Source: Chondrilla cf. caribensis (Eukaryota > Porifera > Demospongiae > Chondrillida > Chondrillidae). Taken from it: DNA of 64,000 nucleotides. The stretch spans positions 4,125,897-4,189,896 of the forward strand of contig OZ026548.1 in assembly GCA_964020155.1 (NCBI GenBank), in the 5' to 3' direction. Under the pieces are notes generated by a model. It saw only the letters and a list, made by a program, of their open reading frames with translations. It was not told the origin of the DNA and did not search any database. This document shows positions 56,008-64,000 of the stretch, piece by piece. A program made the position numbers and the translations under genes. Positions within the stretch are counted from its first letter, which is position 1. Each line of letters begins with the position of its first letter.

Positions 56008-57682
56008 CTAATCCAATCTGAAGATACAGCCTTTTCTACTGTTTACAATAATGTTTTTCATTACATAGCGTGAATACCAGCTGGAACATGCTAAGTTGGA
56101 GAGGTCCTCAGTACAGCTAGCCAATGCCGAGGTTAAATGTCAAAATTTGACTATTAATTACTTACGCATGTACTGTACATAAATGCATGTAATCTATGTA
56201 AGTACATGCATCCATGCATATATACATGTGAACATAAGTATGTATGTATGTCTCCAATGGCCAATTCATGCAATTTCAAGTATATACGTAATCACTTGCT
56301 GTACTCATGTACTCACATATACTTACGTACACATGTATACAATATATGTATACACTTTAGGCAAAATTGTCAAGAGCAGAGGCTCAAGAGAGGTCACTAC
56401 AAGCAATCCTTAAAGAAAAGGTTTGTTACACATGCATACATATGTACACTATGTACGTATGTGCTTTACCTTGTTAAAAAGTGCATTCTATGTGGTCCTT
56501 TGGTTGCCTATACCAAGAGTAAGTATGTACAGTACAGATCTCTGCATACTAAGCAAGTTGGACAGTACAGTGTGTTGTGGATACACAGTGCAGTATTCCC
56601 GAGTACTGTAAGCTGACACTAACAAGCAGTGACAGTCCATGTATATGTGTAATGTGTTATGTATGAACCCTATAAGGTATCATTACAATTACACACATAT
56701 GTCTATTGTATGTACTCACACCCCAGTGTGCACAAATGGTTTACCATTCTCCCTGTAGGACGGAGAGTTGAATGCATTGTCGCAGAAACTGGAGGAAGTT
56801 CAAACTTTGCTGGATGTCAGAGTCAAGGTATTCCCTCCTGGTACTCCATTACCAGCAAACAACCTTTTAATGCCTGGTGTGCTCACACACATTGTATACC
56901 GTACTACCTCGCATATATACATGTGTATGTGAGCACACTTCACAGTGGAGCCTGTCTATTAGGGACACTTTTGGACCTTGATTTCTGTCCGTATTACAGA
57001 GGTTTGCTCAAACCAGAGGTACATTTACATATGCTCCAGCACAACACTGGGACAAAGAATAGTGTCCTTATGATAGAGATAACCTCAATCTTGAGGTTTG
57101 TGGGGGTCCGCTCTATATTTACTGTATAGCCAGTGAACCCAAGGGGTAGTTGAGGTATTGTGATGTACTGTTTTTGGTTTGAGTTTGTGTGGTTACTGCA
57201 TAGTGTGAATTGCCTCAAGATCCAAATATTAATCCAAGAGTACCACAGCAACAAGGAACTGTACGTGATGATAGTATGAACACAAATACACTGGAACCTC
57301 TTCATTACAAACCTCTGAATTGCAGAAACCTCTATAATAAGGACACCATTCTGTGTCCCCGTGTAGTACAGTAGTGTAGTAAATGACCTCTGAATTAAGG
57401 ACACCTCTGTAATAAGGACTAAAATCGAGGTTCCAAAGTGTCCATAATAGAGAGGTTCCACTGTAGTAGTACATCTCACTCCGGTCCACTCATACAACTT
57501 ACTACATGTGTGTATTTGTCTTATTATACAGTGGACTTGAATCATATGTTTGAGTGTGTGATACCAAATACTGATATTGTAATAATTCAGGAGATTAAAT
57601 GTGATGAGGCCAAACTCAAAGAACAGGTCACAATGTTGACATTGGAGAAAGAGAAAGAGAAACACAGCAGTCAATGCTTGCA

Positions 57683-57748
<66 letters not shown>

Positions 57749-57750
57749 AT

Positions 57751-57821
<71 letters not shown>

Positions 57822-58384
57822 CATTAATTTAATAGCCATTTGTTTGTACGTACATACGGATGGTACATTCATACATGTATGCGTAATTATTGTCCAAATG
57901 TGTACACATATATAGACTTCACTATTGTGTATGGAACTTCACCTTGTCAACAAATTGTATATGCGTTTGTGAACGTATGTGTACAAACATATGTACAGTA
58001 CATGTACGTACACATAGATATACGTATATATGTAGGCATACATATGTTACATGTATTGTACATATGTTCACTTGTGAAGGTGGAATGGAATCTATTGTTA
58101 ATATCCACCAAATATGTGTACTGTTTCTCTCCAACAGGAGAATTACTAGAATATAAGCATCAAAACGAGCAGATGTCTGTTGAGCTATCGAGAACTAGAG
58201 ATGAACTTGAAGTCCTGAAGAAACACCTACAAGTTGCCTGTATGTTACATGCATAAGTATGTATGTGTGTCAACTGATGACATGCTTCAGTGTGTGTTAC
58301 TGTGTGTATGTAAAAGCATGTAAAGTACGTATGTATGTGCATACATATGACAACAACTGTGTGGGTATCAGGTCTGAGTATACA

Positions 58385-58415
<31 letters not shown>

Positions 58416-59230
58416 TGTAGATGCATTCATGTATGTACATATGTTCATATACGTATAATCTGAATAGATCATACATATGTACATACGTATGTACCTCTGT
58501 CCATGGTAATTTTCAGTAATGGCCTCTCTTGTGAATTAGATGACAGAGAAAGCGAAGGGAGCAACTGTTAATGCTCCAGAGATCAAAACTGGAGAGATTA
58601 GACACTGAGTTGGTCAGCATGAGGAAGGTGCAGATGAACTCCCCACTATGTGTGTTACGTGAGCCTTGGCTATGTGCGACTGACTGCTTTACCTCTCCAC
58701 AATAGCATTGGTTGGTTATGTGTGCCTAAAACTTTGAAAATGTACTTTTGCACATCAGGCCTACTTCCCTATACTGTGTGCATTGTTACATAGTCACCCT
58801 CAGTTCAGTGTGTTCTGGTAAATACTGTGCTGGTACAATAGTATTTTTCTAAGCTACTGGTTGTTGATGGAGACTAACATGGTCACATCCAACAATTACT
58901 ACACTGTTTACGAAGGTCAATTAGTGGGGTCTTACATTGACCTTTTAATGAGAGAGTACTGTAAGTTTAGATATTTGAACATGTTTATTTGTTGTGTTTT
59001 GACTATTTTATATTGGGTTCCAATGTTAATGTAGGTTTATAGTCAACAACAACAGGAACTACCCACTCCAAACAAACAATTGGATGTGTCAAGTAGAAGG
59101 TAAACACTTCATGTTTGTCACAATACTGCCTTCTCATCGACAGTCTCTGTCCTGTGTGTACAGGAACCTGTCAACGCCCACCAGGGTGCAAAGGAAGTCG
59201 ATAACATCCAACAGAACTACCAAACATTGA
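55682..59230 (+). pseudogene. CCDC62 exons 6-14, T3 copy
   Basis: Exons at 55682-55739, 56069-56131, 56361-56420, 56759-56827, 57591-57684, 58138-58239, 58540-58627, 59035-59099 and 59164-59230. Exon 6 shares the extra A of T2. Exon 12 has lost one base in its AGCGAAAAGCG region (88 nt instead of 89) and shifts frame to an early stop. Copy 3 is therefore disabled twice. Confidence 0.85.
57289..57463. mobile_element. MITE family B, T3 copy of the intron-9 element
   Basis: 175 bp in the position matching 33637-33811. One change in the left terminus (CACTGG for CAGTGG). Confidence 0.85.
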
Positions 59231-60391
59231 ACTATGTATGTCACCATGTTACCTGTCATGTACACTGCCTTACATGTCATGTCACATACATTTGTACATG
59301 TACTGTTGCTTTTGTACATTGTAACTCGCACAGTTCCAGTACACTAATGTTATGATAGTACAGCTGTATCTACATATCGATGTTGGGTTTGGTTGTAAAC
59401 ATTCACTCCACCACTGGCCCTCAGGGATTTATTGCAGAGTGGTGTGTCTGGCATATTATGCAGTACATGCATAGAGTATAATTCCTTTATAATGTGGTTA
59501 CAGAATTTGATTAAATTTATCATGGGGTGTATGTATATTTAATATATAGACATTCAATCTGAATGCTATCTACAGTAATGGTACACTCCTAGTACAATGC
59601 ACAATATAATTTGATTATAACTAATTATAAATATAACTGTATTATTAAATTCAAATTACAGGTGTCAATATTCATGTACACACACATGTATAGACACTAA
59701 TCAAGCGGAGTAAGCATACATACCTACATACATTCATATGTGTATATTCAGTATGTAGAGGTTCGTATACCATGCATTTTCATGACATTAGAATACATAC
59801 TTAAGTCTGGTTGTATGCAGGAGATTTGAGATGACTAACTGGTCTTTTATTATGCAGTACACCCCATTCTCTGTGTGTGATGAGTAAGAGAAAGTTAATA
59901 TTTGAAATTTCACTCCATATACATGAGACTGAGAGTAAACCTCAGTCTTGCAAATCGAGATACTATATACATTTATTTACAGATATTACACCATGATCGA
60001 TACCATACATTAAGAAATTGAAAACACATCTACCCACCTACATATGTATACACTCACACTGCATGTTAGAAAAAGGTATTATGTTCATCCTTAGATATCA
60101 TCCATAGGCGATATTCTGCGAAACTGTAATGTATGGGAGTTATAGGGCCGCCATTTCGTTTCCGCAACATCCCTACATATAGAATGCATGTGGTATCGCA
60201 CTCTATGATACTGCATAGCCATACATATATAACTGTCTTTTTTCATGTATACCATGAACTGTCTGAAATTAGCACATAACTACATGTGCAGTGATTGTGT
60301 ATTTTTGTGTTCTCCACAAAAATGTACAATGTCATATGACTCAGGTTATGTGTACACTAATCCATTGTGTACACTATTTCTATCCATCAGG

Positions 60392-60945
60392 AAAGTTACT
60401 GTTATCTAAGCATCAAAATGGGCAGATGTCTAGATCTGTTGAGCTATCCAGAACTAGAGATGAACTGGAAGTCCTAAAGAAACACCTACAATTTGCCTGT
60501 ATGTTACATGCATTAGTATATACGTGTGTCACACAATCAGATAACATGCTATATATACCTTGTGTACTGTGTGATACTGTGTATTACGTAAAGCATGCAC
60601 AGTTTGTGTGTACATACATATGACTGTAACAGTGTGTGTATCAGTTCTAAACATACTTACGTACATACCTACAAATTGTAATAGCATACATGTACATCCC
60701 TACATGTGTAATCTGAAGAGTACATAATATATGTACCTCTGTCCAAGGTACTAATCAGTAATGGCCTCTCTTGTGAATTAGATGACAGAGAAAGCAAAGG
60801 GAACCACTGTTAATGCTCCAGAGATCGAAACTGGAGAGATTAGACACTGAGTTGGTCAGCATGAGGAAGGTGCAGATGAACTCCCCACTTTGTCCGTTAT
60901 GTGAGCCTTGGCTATGTGCGACTGACTGCTTTACCTCTCCACAAT
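60392..60945 (+). pseudogene. Nested remnant of CCDC62 exons 11-12 (T3)
   Basis: Exon 11 remnant from about 60392 carries a 6-base insertion (TAGATC) inside the MSVELS codons; the exon 12 remnant from about 60782 has the same deletion type as the one at 58540. A deletion near 60950 then joins directly to sequence found downstream of exon 14. Confidence 0.7.
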
Positions 60946-61155
60946 AGCACTGCCTTACATGTCATGTCACATACATTTGTACATTTGCTGTTTCTTTGTA
61001 CTTACATTGTAACTCATAACACTGTTACACTTCTAGTACACTAATGTTATGATAGTACAGATGTATCTACATATTGATGTTGGGTTTGGTTATGAACATT
61101 CACTCCACCCCTGTCCCTCAGGGATTTTCTGTAGAGTGATGTGTCTGGCATATTA

Positions 61156-61361
61156 CTGTATAACGGGAAATTTTCGTGGGACCAAATTTTTACGAATGGC
61201 GCAGTTGACCTAACATTCGCGAAAATTTTATCTGCGAATTAGGCGTTCTCGCTGTTCTGTCGTGTAACTGTGGCCAGCATCTGCGAAAATTTTATCTGCG
61301 AATTTTCAGTTTTGGAGCCATCTGTGAAAATTTTGTCCTGCAATAATTTCCCGCTATACGG
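61156..61361. mobile_element. MITE family C (206 bp), T3-specific
   Basis: Left end CTGTATAACGGGAAATTTTC and right end AATTTCCCGCTATACGG are inverted repeats that extend imperfectly for about 40 bp. The centre holds repeated GCGAAAATTTTATCTGCGAA. TA duplications flank it. Paralogous empty sites read GGCATATTATGCAGTAC (about 59450) and GGCATATTATACAGTAC (about 49247). Confidence 0.88.
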
Positions 61362-61993
61362 TATGCAGTACACGCATAGAGTATAATATCATTATAATGT
61401 GGTTACAGAATCTGATTATAATTATGATGGTATACATTATTTCGACATTCAGTCTGAATGGTAACTCGAAGCAAATGTACGTGTTGACATTTGTGCATTA
61501 TACCTAGGAATTGTTATAGTAATGAGTTCATGGAAAGTGAATATGCATCCATACAATTACACTCCTAGTACAATGCATGATATAATTTGATTATAACTAA
61601 TTACAATGTACATACACATGTGTATAATATCTTATATATATATAGACACTAATCAAGCGGATTAAGCACACATGCCTACATACATTCATATGTGTACAGT
61701 ATATTCAGTATGTAGAGGTTTGTATATGCATTTTCATGACATTAGAATACATACATTAGTCTGGTTGTATGCAGGAGATTTGAGATGACTAACTGGTCTT
61801 TTATTATGCAGTACACCCCATTCTCTGTGTGTGATGAGTAAGAGGAAGTTAATATTTGAAATTTCACTCTGTATTTATGAGACTGGGAGTAAAACTTCAT
61901 CTTGCAAATCAATATTGAGATACTACATTAAATTTTATTCAAACATATCGCACAATGATACAATACATCAACCCACATGTTTAAGAAAAATTG

Positions 61994-61995
61994 TA

Positions 61996-62078
<83 letters not shown>

Positions 62079-62091
62079 TTGTGTGTGTGTG
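61994..62091. repeat. (GT)n microsatellite at the end of the duplicated region
   Basis: A GT run marking the approximate end of the T3 repeats and the start of single-copy DNA. Confidence 0.9.
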
Positions 62092-62099
62092 TTTGATAT

Positions 62100-64000
62100 G
62101 TATGTCCAGGAAGTCTCAACTCTGTTGCTGAATTTTGAGAATTATAAGATTATAGAGTCTGACTTTGTTGTAACCCCTGAAACAAGATTAGCATTATGTA
62201 CAGTAGTTAGGAGGATTGAATTTCAGTAATAATGTATGCACAAAAGTGCTCTTGCTGTCCTTTAGGCAGCTACAATCCCACAATTCCAATTCATATGCAT
62301 TGTATGGATTGTTATCCTGTGTTACTGTATCACCTATACACAGCTTGCAGTGACACGAGAAGGCATCATCTTTTCCACATATAAGTAACAATAATGCATA
62401 TATACCCAGACATCCTAGCGTAGCATCTTGCATGTTGTGAAAAGTATTGAATGAATTTGGGTTTAATCAATGGTAAGGTGATATACGTAATGATCGCATG
62501 TGTGGAAGTGAACTATCCTGTGTATATTGCTGATACATGTTGTATGAAATTGTTGTTGTCGGATACATCAAAGTTTGAATATGAATATCAAAACGAATGT
62601 TATAGTCTTACTAATTGACCAAGACAATGCTAATTTGGCACCATTTTCAGTGGTGTATGGTCCTTGTTAAGATGTAATTGGGTGTGCACAGGTGTACACA
62701 ACACACCATGCTTGAATAAGCACCAACGCACCATTATAGATAGTATTACATCTCGTGATGAAAGGTGTAAACTTTCTCTCCAATGTACCAACTGGGATTC
62801 AGACACCACGGCTGAAGAAGTCAATCTGAAGTATGTGGCTTATACAATGGACAATAAGCGCTAGCCAACCCTCATTATTTTGGATAATTGTTAAATTGAT
62901 GAGTCTTAATGTAATTGTTATACCGGTGGGAAAGAGCAAACATGACATATAAGTAGGTGTGAACGGAAGTGAGTCATTTTATCATTATGATGATGTCTTT
63001 TAGACTTTGTGAGTTTTGTTTGTTGAATTATAAAACACCCTACTAGTAGGCATTATGAAGTTTCTTTCAGTTATTGTCAATGTCACTTATTACAAGTCCA
63101 TGAGCAACTAAATTGTGACTGTAACAGAACTGATTTACTGTGGTAATTTGTTTATTTGGTGTTTTAACTTTCGAGCCGGCCATTATTGATGGTGGCTCGT
63201 GAACGATAAATGCATGAGTAGGCAATGAATAACCCGAATGATAAATAGTGAATATGTTACTTGCCAATGATTCTAACTTAGTCAGGGTATGTTATAAAAG
63301 CATACCCAGCCATTCTTAATCTTGAAATAGAGAATATTATGCATTTCGCACGAATATAACAGAGCTTAGAGTGTTTGTTTTACAATTGTGTGTACAGAGT
63401 GTACATCAGTGTGTGATGCAAACTGGCGAAAAGCTAGTGTTAAGAGTGAGAGACTTGCAAACTTTAGTTTCACAAACCTTAGGTTACCACTGCCAAACAT
63501 TATACTCACCATAGATCAACTGAATAACATGATCAACCACCATTTGAAAATTGTAACGCATGTGATATTTATGGTGATCACATTATTCAGTTGAGCCTTA
63601 TCTTGAAAGTAGATTATGACATTATAATACTATTCCCATTAGTTTTGATAACCTTACTCTAATTTGATAAAAATGTAGATAAAAGCCGGTTATAAGATAG
63701 CTAATTGTTTTGGTTCCGGAGTTGATGTATAATTTTGACCTTGTTAGTGATTATGTCTATAGAGGAAGGTGGTAGTGCACTCCAAACCGGCTCATTACAC
63801 TGTTATCTGTATCCTCTGATGGTTGATCCTAGTCTAAAGGTTGGATAAGATGGACTCACACACTATGTAAAACATGGATTGCAGGGATAGTGACTGTGGG
63901 GAGCACACGATTGATTTGTTATGCTTATTTGTGAGTAATAAAGACTCCGTTCAGCAGTAGTAACTGGGCACTCAATATCATGAGACCCCATGCATTCTGT
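62100..64000. other. Single-copy stretch, no gene recognised
   Basis: Open frames of 60-80 codons occur on both strands (for example 62664-62864 plus), but none has a recognisable domain or convincing splice borders. It could be the intron or flank of a gene beyond the window. Confidence 0.45.
63517..63593. repeat. Inverted repeat, possible hairpin
   Basis: CAACTGAATAACATGATCA at 63517-63535 pairs with TGATCACATTATTCAGTTG at 63575-63593, and short CCAT/ATGG pieces extend the stem around a loop of about 27 nt. It is long enough for a stable hairpin RNA, but its transcription is unknown. Confidence 0.55.

Larger units (their letters stand above)
53743..61975 (+). repeat. Tandem duplication unit T3 (partial)
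   Basis: Third copy, truncated. It contains CCDC62 exons 6-14 and repeated tails of the 3' region, but no GC-rich block, PHD exon or RDH exons. Its right end is blurred by nested repeats around 59.6-62.0 kb, after which the sequence is single-copy. Confidence 0.78.

Noticed and set aside
62664..62864. 66-codon plus frame (CNWVCTGVHNTPCLNK...)
   Set aside because: No recognisable domain, no splice context and no duplicate; a chance frame cannot be excluded.

Overview
The window is animal nuclear DNA. It has many short spliced exons with canonical GT/AG borders, a metazoan-type EMI plus EGF-like extracellular protein, orthologues of the mitochondrial kinase BCKDK and the coiled-coil protein CCDC62, and a very high load of (CA)n/(GT)n microsatellites and short inverted-repeat transposons. 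An early-branching animal such as a sponge would fit, but that placement is inference; no marker here fixes the species.

Layout. 1-2166: non-coding, with a decayed tandem pair of 28S rRNA-derived segments at about 970-1376. 2167-22107 (minus): one very large gene of 46 coding exons. By my hand-built model it encodes 2572 residues: signal peptide, EMI domain, two EGF domains, 22 further EGF-like domains interleaved with six copies of a 47-residue four-cysteine module made from 30/81/30-nt exons, then an unrecognised C-terminal half in one 3228-nt exon plus a last exon. 22896-27851 (minus): BCKDK, nine coding exons, 389 residues. 27852-27995: a 144-bp divergent promoter. 27996-35705 (plus): CCDC62, fourteen exons, 371 residues. 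30049-about 61975: a tandem duplication of two and a half units (10.8 kb, 12.9 kb, about 8.2 kb). Each full unit carries CCDC62 exons 6-14, a GC-rich block, a PHD-finger-like last exon (minus) and two internal exons of an RDH-type short-chain dehydrogenase. 62100-64000: no gene recognised.

The three intact gene models each sum to a whole number of codons (7719, 1170 and 1116 nt) with phases matching at every junction, which is strong internal support. The downstream CCDC62 copies lack exons 1-5, share a frameshift in exon 6 and have RDH exons upstream instead of a promoter, so they look like decaying by-products. The unit borders fall at two near-identical splice donors, which joins RDH exons to the CCDC62 intron.

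Most worth a second look: the four-cysteine micro-exon module; the repeated use of (GT)n microsatellites as 5' splice sites in three unrelated genes; and three TA-flanked MITE families whose empty sites can be read in the sister copies. All coordinates were derived by eye. Exon borders are predictions, not transcript-supported.
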